Shown here: positions 7,489-16,800 of the stretch, piece after piece
Numbering within the stretch: the first letter of the stretch is position 1
Layout of the letters: the number at the start of each line of letters is the position of its first letter
DNA from: an uncultured Fibrobacter sp.
Lineage (GTDB): Bacteria; Fibrobacterota; Fibrobacteria; Fibrobacterales; Fibrobacteraceae
Direction of reading: 5' to 3'
Assembly (NCBI GenBank): GCA_934699585.1
Contig: CAKUWY010000006.1
Coordinates: 1 to 64,000 of the forward strand
Length of the DNA stretch: 64,000 bases
Translations under genes and position numbers: made by a program
Notes under the pieces: generated by a model
Database searches by the model: none
The model's input: only the letters and a program-made list of their open reading frames with translations
Told to the model about the DNA's origin: nothing

Positions 7489-8814
7489 CTATTCCGTCAT
7501 GCGAATGTCCACATGGACTTCTTGCCGCCATTTTTTCAGGAGCGCCTTCAGCTTCTCATTTTCCATATAACTCGCTGTAATAGCCTCGATTCTCCCGTAA
7601 TCTTCTTCGAGATTCAGCTCACGAATCTGGCGAGAATCGTCCAGGCGGAACAGGTGGTAAGCCCCGTCAATCAGCACAGGCTCGGAGACCTCCCCCACAT
7701 TCAGGCCAGCTACGGGGGCCACGTAGGCGGGTTCCATCTCGCTACGCTGGTACCAGCCCAGAAGTCCGCCCTGGAAGTTGCTGGACTTGTCCTCGCTGAG
7801 CTTTTTGGCGGCAGCGCTAAATTCTTCCTTGGTCTTCAAGGCCTTCTGCAGAGAATCAGCCCGCTGGATTACCGCCGCAGTATCTGCTGCCGTAGGAATC
7901 GTCCGAAGCAGGATATGGGCAGAACGCACGCCATCCTCTTTACGGCCAAGCACCCGCACAATATGCCAGCCAAGATCTGTCCTCACGGGAGTTGCAGAAT
8001 ATTGGCCGTTTTTCAACTTGTCCAGCGCGCGTTCAAAGGCGGGTTCCAGAAGTCCACGCTTAAAGTAGCCAAGGTCACCGCCCTTGGCGGCAGAAGTGTC
8101 CTGGGAATGTTTCTTCGCTAAAATCTCGAAATTCATACCCAAATTCAAGCTATCAATCAAAGTTTCCGCCACCTTCCTCACGGAGTCCACAATCAGTGAA
8201 TCGGGGTGGATGGTCATCTGGATGTGGCTCAAGAGCACGCAATTGTACTGAGGCGGAATGGAGTCCTTATGCTCCTTGAAAAAAGTTTCCACCTCTTTTT
8301 TGGTGGGATTTATCGCACCTATGTGGCGTTGGCGAACCTTCGTGAGTTCGATATGATTGCGAAACTCCTTGGAAAGGCGATCCCTGAACTGCGCCATGGT
8401 AATCCCCTGATCCTGATAAATCATCCTTGCCAAGGCTTCATTCTCACTAATACCGGCATTCGCCGCAAATGCAGACACATTCTTTTTATTCCCAATTTTG
8501 ATTCTTTCTATCTGATCGTCCACCCGCTGTTCCACCTCGGCATCGGTCACCACGATGGAATCCCGGTCTATGCGGGAAAGCAGGACCTTTTCATCGATCA
8601 ACTGTTCCAGTACATAGTCCTTCTGCTGTTGCTCCGTCATAGCCGCCGCCTCGGGAGTCTCCTGGAACTGATACAGGAAATTCAAGAACTCCGAACGCAT
8701 AATGGGCTTGCCATCCACCACGGCAGCAACACCTTCCATCAGTGCAGGAGCGGCCCAAAGACTAGCGGCAAACAGACCAACAAGACTCAAAAACTTCACG
8801 ACTTTCGTCATCAC
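7489..8814 (-). CDS. SurA-like periplasmic peptidyl-prolyl isomerase
   Basis: A 441-residue secreted chaperone/PPIase. A signal peptide (about 1-21, ending LWAAP) precedes a SurA N-terminal domain (VDGKPIMRSEFLNFLYQ). Two parvulin repeats follow, around residues 185-285 (KKHSQDTSAAKGGDLGYFKRG) and 295-400 (KKLSEDKSSNFQGGLLGWYQR). SurA-type proteins escort outer-membrane proteins to the BAM complex. The start is either GTG at 8814 or the adjacent ATG at 8811; both overlap the upstream stop, implying coupling to the related lipoprotein gene. Confidence 0.82.
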   Translation of the reverse strand: MMTKVVKFLSLVGLFAASLWAAPALMEGVAAVVDGKPIMRSEFLNFLYQFQETPEAAAMTEQQQKDYVLEQLIDEKVLLSRIDRDSIVVTDAEVEQRVDDQIERIKIGNKKNVSAFAANAGISENEALARMIYQDQGITMAQFRDRLSKEFRNHIELTKVRQRHIGAINPTKKEVETFFKEHKDSIPPQYNCVLLSHIQMTIHPDSLIVDSVRKVAETLIDSLNLGMNFEILAKKHSQDTSAAKGGDLGYFKRGLLEPAFERALDKLKNGQYSATPVRTDLGWHIVRVLGRKEDGVRSAHILLRTIPTAADTAAVIQRADSLQKALKTKEEFSAAAKKLSEDKSSNFQGGLLGWYQRSEMEPAYVAPVAGLNVGEVSEPVLIDGAYHLFRLDDSRQIRELNLEEDYGRIEAITASYMENEKLKALLKKWRQEVHVDIRMTE

Positions 8815-9626
8815 TTATCCTTCTTGGAAAACACATCCGTCTGGGAGAAAATCGGGCGGGACATTTTCCATTCTTTTTTCAAACGTTCACGAACGGCTTT
8901 ACGGTGTTCAAGCCATGCCTGGGTAGCCACCGTTTCCGCCACCTCCACATAGGGCAGAATATCGGCGGAATCCAGCTTCTGGGTTACCACCACCATCTTC
9001 AAAGCCCCCGAACAGACCTTCATGGGAGAAAGCTTGCCCACCGCTACTTCGCGGATATCGGCAATCATGCAGGAATCCGGAGACTCCGCAAGGGAATCGA
9101 AAGGTTCAATCTTCTTTATCAGGTAATGCTCCGAAGGCAGGGAGTCATACACCTGGGACTTGTGTCCCTTGTAGTAGGCATCGGCAGATGTCCAGTCCTT
9201 GAAGAACAGTTGGGCTCCCGAAACAAGGGTCTTGCCCCGCAGGTAATCTTCCTTGTGAGCATTGTAATAATCGATTCGCTCCGCATCGCTTACCACCATG
9301 GTGTCCTCGAAACTCTGCATTAGCCGATCCACCACCATCTTGCGCACCGTCTGCTCGATTTGCATAGACAAGACCGGGTCCTGGTCAATTCCCCTCTGCT
9401 GGGCTTCCTGGAACATGGTCTCTTCGTCTATCCAGCGCTCCAAGAAAGCGAGGCGTTCCCGGTCGGTCCAGGAATTCCACTGCGGGGCCTGCTTCTGGAT
9501 GTCCGAAAGGTAGAGCTTCGAATCCCCCACGGAAACCACCACGGGGTCGCTCTTTTCGCGCATCAGGTCACATGCAACCAGAAAAAGTAGCATCAGGGCG
9601 CAAAGAATGCGGAACAGGGCTTTCAT
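8811..9626 (-). CDS. SurA/PrsA-like lipoprotein
   Basis: A 271-residue lipoprotein with signal MKALFRILCALMLLFLVAC and a lipobox LVAC. The mature part starts like a SurA N-domain (VVVSVGDSKLYLSDIQKQAP, then a helical segment with ERWIDEETMFQEAQQRG). A clear parvulin active site was not recognised, so it may be chaperone-only. The ATG at 9626 gives the proper signal peptide; a TTG three codons upstream is less likely. It is directly coupled to the two-parvulin SurA-like gene. Confidence 0.68.
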   Translation of the reverse strand: MKALFRILCALMLLFLVACDLMREKSDPVVVSVGDSKLYLSDIQKQAPQWNSWTDRERLAFLERWIDEETMFQEAQQRGIDQDPVLSMQIEQTVRKMVVDRLMQSFEDTMVVSDAERIDYYNAHKEDYLRGKTLVSGAQLFFKDWTSADAYYKGHKSQVYDSLPSEHYLIKKIEPFDSLAESPDSCMIADIREVAVGKLSPMKVCSGALKMVVVTQKLDSADILPYVEVAETVATQAWLEHRKAVRERLKKEWKMSRPIFSQTDVFSKKDK

Positions 9627-9701
9627 CGCCCCCAAATTTAGAAAAATCGGGGATAGGTGGTAGGTTATAGGTGGTAGGTTTTAGGGCTATTTTTAGAAAT
9701 T

Positions 9702-10199
9702 CTAAAATTCAGACCCCCATACAGCCTTGGCAACATATTTCTTCCCGCTTTCAGAAACATACGTTGCATATACGGTATCTTTATCATTCACATGGATATA
9801 ACCATTCCGAGACTCTCCCGTGGTGAATCCCACAATCCCATTGTCCAGCTTGTACGACGAGTAAAAGATAGCATCCTGCCTAAATCCCGCCGTATCAGAC
9901 GTTGAAGTGATCGTAAATGAAACAATGCTTTCTGACACAAGTCCGTTACCATTGAAATTAATCTGAGCCTTGTCTTTGACCCCATAGTAATTAGACATAT
10001 CGAAATTCAAAGAAACCGATTCCGTCATCGGATATGGATACATCAAACACTGTTCAATGACCGTTTCATCAGTTGATTCATCGAGATAGGAGACCGTAAT
10101 GTAGGTTGTATCAGGGACATACAAATCTTCATTATTTATAGTTCGGTTATTAACGTAAAAACTCCCATAAAAATAATCGTAACTACTGTACTTATTCAA
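9702..10199 (-). CDS. unknown protein, possibly N-terminally truncated
   Basis: A 165-residue open frame beginning at a TTG, with no ATG available and an in-frame stop at 10221-10223. The product is rich in Tyr, Ser, Asn and Thr with alternating beta-type sequence, like a secreted or surface beta-sandwich fragment. It lacks a signal peptide. Base composition is more AT-rich than the neighbours. It may be the 3' part of a decayed lipoprotein gene. Function unknown. Confidence 0.4.
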   Translation of the reverse strand: MNKYSSYDYFYGSFYVNNRTINNEDLYVPDTTYITVSYLDESTDETVIEQCLMYPYPMTESVSLNFDMSNYYGVKDKAQINFNGNGLVSESIVSFTITSTSDTAGFRQDAIFYSSYKLDNGIVGFTTGESRNGYIHVNDKDTVYATYVSESGKKYVAKAVWGSEF

Positions 10200-10286
10200 G
10201 CTGTAATTAACGCCGTTCCGTTATAGCCACAAGCGTTTTTACATCTTTTGAATATTTTTCAACAAATGAAAAACATTATCCGTAAA

Positions 10287-10300
10287 ATCTGCGCAGATTC
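10287..10300. promoter_or_regulatory. perfect palindrome upstream of glnK, candidate activator site
   Basis: AATCTGCGCAGATT is a 14-bp perfect inverted repeat ending 59 bp before the -24 element of the glnK sigma-54 promoter. Sigma-54 promoters need upstream enhancer sites, and this position is compatible. The binding protein is not known. Confidence 0.35.
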
Positions 10301-10358
10301 ATTCCACTTTTACCGTAAATTTGGCGTTTTTTGCACCAATTACGGCCTTTTTCTTTTT

Positions 10359-10374
10359 TGGCACGCTCTTTGCA
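10359..10374 (+). promoter_or_regulatory. sigma-54 promoter of glnK-amtB
   Basis: TGGCAC at 10359-10364, five bases, then TTGCA at 10370-10374 exactly fits the -24/-12 consensus TGGCAC-N5-TTGCA. It lies about 50 bp before the glnK ATG. Confidence 0.85.
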
Positions 10375-10425
10375 TATATGGCGTGAATTCCAAAATTCCT
10401 TGGAATGAAAACAAGGACAAGCGCC

Positions 10426-10767
10426 ATGAAACTCGTTACGGCTTATATCCAACCCGAACGACTCAATCTCGTGAAGCAAGCGCTTTACGAAAACAACATT
10501 TTCAAGATGTCAGTAACCAACGTGCTCGGCTGCGGCCAGCAGAAGGGTTATAACCAGCGCTTCCGCGGTGTGGTGACCGAAGTGAATTTGCTCAAGAAGA
10601 TTTGCCTCAAGATCGCGGTAAACGACGAATTCGTGCAGCCCTGTATCGACGCCATCATCAAGGGGGCGCGCTCCGGCGAAATCGGCGACGGCAAGATTTT
10701 CGTCACCAGCCTCGAACAGTGCATCCGCATCCGCACTGGAGAAACAGGACCGGAGGCGATTGGATAA
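10426..10767 (+). CDS. glnK: P-II nitrogen regulatory protein
   Basis: A 113-residue P-II signal protein that senses ATP/ADP and 2-oxoglutarate and controls partners such as AmtB. Matches include the T-loop start GCGQQKG, the B-loop GEIGDGKIF and the C-loop IRIRTGETG. The start at 10426 matches the family N-terminus MKLVTAYIQP and has an AAGGA upstream; the frame also opens at 10405. The tyrosine uridylylated in enteric P-II (Y51) aligns with Thr51, and Y46 is Phe46. Control by GlnD-type uridylylation at that site therefore seems excluded. amtB follows. Confidence 0.92.
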   Translation: MKLVTAYIQPERLNLVKQALYENNIFKMSVTNVLGCGQQKGYNQRFRGVVTEVNLLKKICLKIAVNDEFVQPCIDAIIKGARSGEIGDGKIFVTSLEQCIRIRTGETGPEAIG

Positions 10768-10779
10768 ATAGCAATGGGC

Positions 10780-10871
10780 TCGCTTCGCTTCGAGGCATGA
10801 GCACGGGGCTTCGCCCCTCTGAGCAGCACCTTCGGTGCCTAATTAAAGCCCAAAGCCTTGCATTAGCAAGG
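10780..10871. repeat. hairpin-cluster repeat between glnK and amtB
   Basis: Successive perfect hairpins: GGGGC-TTC-GCCCC (10805-10817), GCACC-TTC-GGTGC (10826-10838) and CCTTGC-ATTA-GCAAGG (10856-10871). The 3-nt loops match the style of clusters at 13766-13873, 48172-48250 and 59752-59839. Confidence 0.7.
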
Positions 10872-10941
10872 CGACCTCAAAGTGAGCCTGCGAACGACCC
10901 CACACCTCATTTCAAAATTTTATTACCACAAGGACATCACA

Positions 10942-12207
10942 ATGAACGAAGCAGCAACTGTCGTACCTGTCAGCGACGCCATCTTTATGACAGAAAACAT
11001 CTGGATCATGATCAGCGCCATGCTGGTGTTCATCATGGGTCTCGGATTCGCCTGCGTGGAAGCGGGTCTCGTACGCGCCAAGTGCTCCGCGAACGTTGCC
11101 TTCAAGAACATCGCGGTTCCCGCCATCGGCATCACCATGTACGCCCTGCTGGGTTTTGGCCTCATGTATCCGGGAACCTTCAACGGGATTCTCGGATTCG
11201 CGGGCCTGGGCATTGGCAACTGGGCTAACCCGGACAGCTTCACCGATGCCTACAACGGCCACTTTACGTTGTTTGCAGACTGGCTTTTCCAGGCCATGTT
11301 CGCCGCCACCGCAGCCACCATCGTCTCGGGTGCCGTCGCAGAACGTGTAAAGCTCCATTCCTTCCTCATCTTCACCGTCATCTACGTAGCCTTTGTCTAT
11401 CCTATCGTGGGTAGCTGGACATGGGGCGGCGGCTGGCTCTCGACCCTCGGTGCACACGGTTTCCATGACCTGGCCGGTTCTACCCTGGTCCACTCCGTAG
11501 GTGGCTGGGCAGCGCTTGCAGGCGTGATGATTCTTGGACCCCGTATCGGCAAGTATGTGGGCGGCAAGGTGCATGCCATTCCGGCTCACAACATTCCGCT
11601 CGCTACCATCGGCGTGTTCATGCTGTGGTTCGGCTGGTGGGGATTCAACGCCGGTTCCGCTCTCTCTGGCGACCCGAAGGCTACTAGCTGGATTTTGGTG
11701 ACCACGAACCTCGCCGCTGTTGCCGGTATCATTACCGCGACACTCACCAGCTGGATTGTCTCGAAGAAGCCCGACGCCACTATGGCCCTGAACGGCTGCC
11801 TTGCCGGTCTCGTGGCTATCACTGCCGGTGCCGACGTGGTAACCCCGCTCTCTTCTTGGATTATCGGTGCTATCGCCGGTGTGCTGGTTGTGGGTGCGGT
11901 GTTCATGTTCGACCGCTTGCACTTGGACGACCCGGTCGGTGCCCTCTCTGTTCACCTGGTGAACGGCGTGTGGGGAACTCTCGCCGTGGGTATCTTTGAC
12001 ATGACCGGCGACTACACGCTGGGAACACAGGCTGTTGGCGTGCTTGCCTACGCAGTGCCCTGCTTCGCAGCCGCAAGCCTCATCTTCTACGTCATCAAGA
12101 AGACTATCGGACTGCGCGTTACTGAAAGACAAGAACTTCGCGGTCTCGACCAAAGTGAACACGGTCAAGAAGCCTACAGCGGATTCCAGATCTTCAGCAA
12201 TATGTAG
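10942..12207 (+). CDS. amtB: ammonium transporter
   Basis: A 421-residue Amt/Rh family ammonium channel of the inner membrane with about 11 transmembrane helices. The twin-His pore residues are seen in STLVHSVGGWAAL and LSVHLVNGVWGTLAVG. FGWWGFNAGS and the N-terminal ACVEAGLVRAK are family hallmarks. The ATG at 10942 has AAGGA upstream; an in-frame ATG at 10882 would add an unlikely extension. It is paired with glnK, as in most bacteria, and should be co-transcribed from the sigma-54 promoter. Confidence 0.93.
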   Translation: MNEAATVVPVSDAIFMTENIWIMISAMLVFIMGLGFACVEAGLVRAKCSANVAFKNIAVPAIGITMYALLGFGLMYPGTFNGILGFAGLGIGNWANPDSFTDAYNGHFTLFADWLFQAMFAATAATIVSGAVAERVKLHSFLIFTVIYVAFVYPIVGSWTWGGGWLSTLGAHGFHDLAGSTLVHSVGGWAALAGVMILGPRIGKYVGGKVHAIPAHNIPLATIGVFMLWFGWWGFNAGSALSGDPKATSWILVTTNLAAVAGIITATLTSWIVSKKPDATMALNGCLAGLVAITAGADVVTPLSSWIIGAIAGVLVVGAVFMFDRLHLDDPVGALSVHLVNGVWGTLAVGIFDMTGDYTLGTQAVGVLAYAVPCFAAASLIFYVIKKTIGLRVTERQELRGLDQSEHGQEAYSGFQIFSNM

Positions 12208-12241
12208 ATTGGACGAAAGAATTTCTCTGTTGACTAAAATG

Positions 12242-12268
12242 CCCCGGGACAAAAGTCTCGGGGTTTTT
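12242..12268 (+). terminator. rho-independent terminator after amtB
   Basis: A 9-bp stem (12242-12250 with 12255-12263, one G-T pair) with an AAAA loop is followed by TTTTT. It probably serves amtB and may also work for gltD, which converges. Confidence 0.8.
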
Positions 12269-12348
12269 GTGTTAAAGGAATTGCAAAAAAAAATCGTAAA
12301 CCCACATGGAATTTTACGATTTTTTCAACTCGGAGATGTAGAATTAAA

Positions 12349-13710
12349 CTAAAGTTTTGCGACTTTCGCCTTCGCATCGGCCATGGCACGCACCACGAGG
12401 GAGGCGCCGTTCGCGCAGTCGCCCACCGCATAGATGTGTCGGGCAGGATCCGCGATAATCGCCGTACGCGGGGTGAGTTGCAGGCCCAAATCGTTCACGA
12501 TGCCTTCAGCCGGCACGCCGGTGAATCCCATCGCAAGCACCACCAGGTCGGTATCGATGACCTCGGTAGAATTCGGGACTTCAGCAGGCTTGAGGGGGCG
12601 ACCCTGCGGGGACATTTCCCATTCCACGCGAACTGCTTCCACGCCAGCCACACGACCGTCCTTCACAATAAACTGCTTGGACGAAACATTCCAGCGGCGT
12701 TCACCGCCTTCGTGCTGAGCGTAGCTCGTGCGCAGCATGTACGGCCAATCGGGCCACGGCGTAGACGGAGAACGTTCCTCGGGCGGCTTGGGCATGAATT
12801 CCACCTGGAGCACGCTTTCGCAGCCTTCACGGATGGCCTTGCCCACGCAGTCGTTACCCGTATCGCCACCGCCAATTACCAACACCTTGCGACCCTTCGC
12901 GCTGAACTTTTCGGGATTGGTTTCACTCGGCTTTTCGGCACCGTGCAGAAAATCGAGGGCGAGGAAAATTCCTTCGGCTTCGCGGCCAGGGATTTTCAAG
13001 TCACGAGCGTTCGGTGTACCGATGGCGAGGAACACCTCGTCAAAATTCTTGTGGACGTATTCTGCGGCGATGTCCTTACCAATTTCGGTATTGTAGACAA
13101 ACTTGATTCCGGCAGCTTCGAGCAGGGCGATGCGCCGGTCGATAATGGACTTGTCAAGTTTCCAGTTCGGGATGCCATAGCGCAGCAGGCCACCCGACTT
13201 CTCGTGCTTCTCGTAAACCGTAACCGCATAGCCCTTGCGGCGCAAGGCCTCGGCCGCAAATAGGCCCGAAGGACCAGAGCCGATGACGGCGGCAGACTTT
13301 CCATTGGGTTCAGCAGTCGGGAGCACCACGCGACCTTCCTCGAAGGCGGTCTCGATGATAAACTTCTCGATCTGGCGAACCATCACCGGATCGTTATGCA
13401 CGTTGCCGGTACAGGCGGACTCGCAAAGCGCTGGGCAAACGCGGCCCGTAAACTCCGGGAAGAACGCCGTCTTGCTGATAATATCGTAGGCCCGTTCCGC
13501 ATTCCCGGCAGCAATGGCCGCATTGAATTCGGGGACGAGATTACCGAGCGGGCAACCAGCACCATGGCAGAAGGGGATTCCGCAGGTATGGCAGCGTTCC
13601 GCCTGATTGATGACCTCTATCGAGGTAAGCTTGCGCTCGACTTCGTTGTTGTCCTTGACACGCTCTTCGACAGGGCGATAGATGTCTGCGATTCGGTTAG
13701 TTTGCTGCAT
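12349..13710 (-). CDS. gltD: glutamate synthase small subunit
   Basis: A 453-residue FAD/NAD(P)H-dependent beta subunit of glutamate synthase. It supplies electrons to GltB for the glutamine plus 2-oxoglutarate reaction. N-terminal Fe-S cysteines are in RCHTCGIPFCHGAGCPLGN and CPALCESAC. The FAD-binding motif is VIGSGPSGLFAAEALRRKG, the NADPH-binding motif is VIGGGDTGNDCVG, and the C-terminal FAD motif is YAVGDCANGASLVVRA. It lies downstream of gltB with a 143-bp hairpin-filled gap. Confidence 0.93.
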   Translation of the reverse strand: MQQTNRIADIYRPVEERVKDNNEVERKLTSIEVINQAERCHTCGIPFCHGAGCPLGNLVPEFNAAIAAGNAERAYDIISKTAFFPEFTGRVCPALCESACTGNVHNDPVMVRQIEKFIIETAFEEGRVVLPTAEPNGKSAAVIGSGPSGLFAAEALRRKGYAVTVYEKHEKSGGLLRYGIPNWKLDKSIIDRRIALLEAAGIKFVYNTEIGKDIAAEYVHKNFDEVFLAIGTPNARDLKIPGREAEGIFLALDFLHGAEKPSETNPEKFSAKGRKVLVIGGGDTGNDCVGKAIREGCESVLQVEFMPKPPEERSPSTPWPDWPYMLRTSYAQHEGGERRWNVSSKQFIVKDGRVAGVEAVRVEWEMSPQGRPLKPAEVPNSTEVIDTDLVVLAMGFTGVPAEGIVNDLGLQLTPRTAIIADPARHIYAVGDCANGASLVVRAMADAKAKVAKL

Positions 13711-13765
13711 AATAACTCCGTAAAAGCTATGAGGTCGGCGTTACACGCCTTTGAGGTATGGGGTC

Positions 13766-13873
13766 GTGCCCCGTAGGGGCACTTTGAGTATTATAATCGC
13801 GCCAATGGCGCCAAACTATTACTCAAAGCGACCGAAGGGAGCGAGCTCAGTCCTCAAAGCCTTGCTTGCAAGG
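13766..13873. repeat. hairpin-cluster repeat between gltB and gltD, entering gltB
   Basis: GTGCCCC-GTA-GGGGCAC (13766-13782) is followed by a cruciform. Its 9-bp outer stem is CTTTGAGTA/TACTCAAAG (13782-13790 with 13820-13828), enclosing GCGCC-AAT-GGCGC. CCTTGC-TT-GCAAGG (13860-13873) lies in the last codons of gltB. The core around GCGCC/GGCGCCAAACTAT recurs at 48205-48232. Confidence 0.75.
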
Positions 13874-16800
13874 CGCGCTCACCTCCTTTCAAAAGTGCGT
13901 TCCTGTAATCCACCGGGAATATCTTCACGAATTTCGGACGTTCGCTGTTCCAATTTTCCAGAATGCGCTTGCCCTTCTCGCTACCCGTTGCCTCAACGTG
14001 CTGCTTGATGATGTCGAGCAGTTCGCTTTCGCTCTCGGTGCCCGGAAGCACGCTTTCGAGGTCGGCGGAATCCACGTTGCAGCTCAGGTCAAAGTGGCCC
14101 GTCTCGTCGTACACATAAGCAAAGCCACCCGTCATACCTGCGGCGAAGTTCACGCCCACGCGACCGAGCACTACAACGCGACCGCCTGTCATGTATTCAC
14201 AGCCATGGTCGCCCACGCCTTCGCTTACCAAGAGCATACCCGAGTTACGGATGCCAAAGCGTTCGCCAGCGAGACCGTTGATGAAAATCTTGCCCGAGGT
14301 TCCACCGTAACCGATGACGTTACCCGCAATCACGTTGTCTTCGGCCCTGAAGCTTGCATTGCTGGGCGGGCGCACGATAATCTTACCGCCCGAAAGGCCC
14401 TTGCCCATAAAGTCGTTGGCTTCACCCTGCAAATCGAGGGTGATACCCGGAGCGAGGAACGCACCGAAGCTCTGGCCCGCGACACCCTGAAGATGAACCT
14501 TGATGGTATCTTCGGGAAGGCCCTTCACGCCAAAGCGTTCGTCCACCTCGCCGGAAAGTTCCGTTCCCACGGTGCGGTCGGTGTTGTGCACAATGGTGCA
14601 AAGTTCCACAGATTCTCCGGTCTTGAGGGTATTGAACACAAAGGGCAAAAGTTCGCGACGGTCGAAGTTCACCAGTTCTTCCTTCACGAAGTTCTTGTCG
14701 AAGGACTTGACGCCGCCATCCACGGTCTCGAAAATCTTGGAGAAGTCCAGGTTGTGAGCCTTGTAGAAGGCAATAGCTTCGTCCCGTTCCAGCAAGTCGC
14801 TACGGCCGCAGGCTTCCACCAGGGAACGCAGGCCAAGGCTTGCGAGAATCTCGCGGACTTCGTCGGCAATGAAGTAAAGGAAGTTTTCCACGTATTCGGG
14901 CTTGCCTGCAAAACGCTTGCGGTATTCCGGATCCTGCGTGGCGATACCCATCGGACACTTGTTCGTATGGCACTTGCGGTCCATCACACAGCCAAGGCTA
15001 ACCAGCAGGTTTGTCGCAAAACCGAATTCCTCGGCACCGAGGAGGGCTGCCACCACCACGTCGCGGCCCGTCTTGAGCTGGCCATCCACCTGGAGCTTGA
15101 TGCGTCCGCGCAAATCGTTGAGCACAAGGGTCTGTTCCGCTTCGGCAATACCGAGTTCCCACGGGAGGCCTGCATGCTTGATGGAAGTCAGCGGAGATGC
15201 ACCCGTACCGCCATCGTGGCCGGAAATCAGCACCACATCGGCATGAGCCTTCGCGACACCCGCGGCAATCGTACCCACGCCCACTTCAGACACGAGCTTC
15301 ACGGAAACGCGGGCCTTCGGGTTGGCGTTACGCAGGTCGTAAATCAACTGCGCTAGGTCTTCGATGGAGTAAATATCGTGATGCGGCGGCGGAGAAATCA
15401 GCGACACGTTCGGGATGGAGTGACGGATGCGCGCCACGAACTCGTTCACCTTGTGCGCCGGCAGCTGGCCACCTTCACCGGGCTTTGCGCCCTGGGCCAT
15501 TTTGATTTGCAAATCCTTCGCATGGCGCAAATAGTCAATGGTCACGCCAAATCGGCCCGATGCCACCTGGCGAATCGCGGAACTACGGATATCGCCGTTG
15601 GGAGCCGGAGTATCGCGGTCAGGATCTTCGCCACCTTCACCGCAGTTGCTCATGGCACCGATGCGGTTCATCGCGATGGCAATCGTCTCGTGGGCCTCGG
15701 GGCTCAAAGAACCCAGGCTCATGGCACCCGCCACAAAATGCTTCACGATAGATTCGCGAGATTCAACTTCGCCAATATCGATCGGGGTCGCCTTCTTGAA
15801 CTTGAAGAGGCCGCGCAGCGTTGCCTGACGTTCAGACTGGTCGTTGATGAGCTTGCTGTAGACCTTGAACTTTTCGTAGTCGCCACCCTGCACCGCCTGG
15901 CGGAATGCGGCAAGAGACTGGGGAGTCCACAAGTGCTTTTCGCCTTCTTTGCGGAATGCATACTGGCCGCCCGACTGAAGTACCTTGCTCGCATCGGCAA
16001 AGGCGATCTTCTGGCGCTCGCCCACTTCGCGGGCAATCTCTTCGAGGCCGATACCTTCGATGCGGCTTGCGGTACCCGGCAGGAACTTCTCGATGAGTTC
16101 GCGGTTCAGGCCCACGGCTTCGAAAATCTGTGCACTGCGGTAACTGCGGAGCGTGGAGATACCCATCTTCGACATAATCTTGAGGAGGCCCTTGTCCACA
16201 GCCTTCACGTAATTTGCAGCAGCCGTCACCGGGTCCACATCCAGGTCGCCGTTGTGGCACATGTTGGTAATGCTTTCAAATGCGAGATACGGGTTGATGA
16301 CCGTTGCACCGTAACCGAGCAACAAAGCAAAGTGCATCACTTCGCGAACTTCACCTGACTGCACAATCAAGCCGATTTCAGGGCGCACGCCCGCTTCCAC
16401 AAGGGCGCGATTCACGCAAGCCGTCGCAAGGAGCGAAGGTATAGGCACGTAGCCCCATTCAATGTTCTTGTCCGAAAGCACGATAATATCGTAATGGTCG
16501 TTCACAGCACGCACGGCATCGCCGGCAAGGTTCTGAAGGGCAGCTTCCAGCACGGAACCGTCACCGCCCAGCGGGAACTGCATCTTGAGCACTTTCGCCT
16601 TGAAGGCCTTGTCGCCAATGTTTTCAAAGCGGCGGATCTCGTCTTCGGTCACAATCGGGCGCGGAATCTTGATAAGGTGCGCCTGCTCCGGAGTTTCTTC
16701 GAGGATGTTGCCATGGTTGCCGATGTAGGTCGTAAGGCTCATCACGAGCTCTTCACGGATCGGGTCGATAGGCGGGTTCGTCACCTGGGCGAACAGCTGC

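Noticed and set aside
10248..10425. small ORF upstream of glnK
   Set aside because: The frame runs through the sigma-54 promoter and has no homology-like character.
10912..12252. 446-residue minus-strand ORF over amtB
   Set aside because: Shadow frame, rich in His, Gly, Glu and Arg, caused by strong codon bias of amtB. The same applies to long shadows over gltB, glnN, glyA, mfd and the ammonia-lyase.
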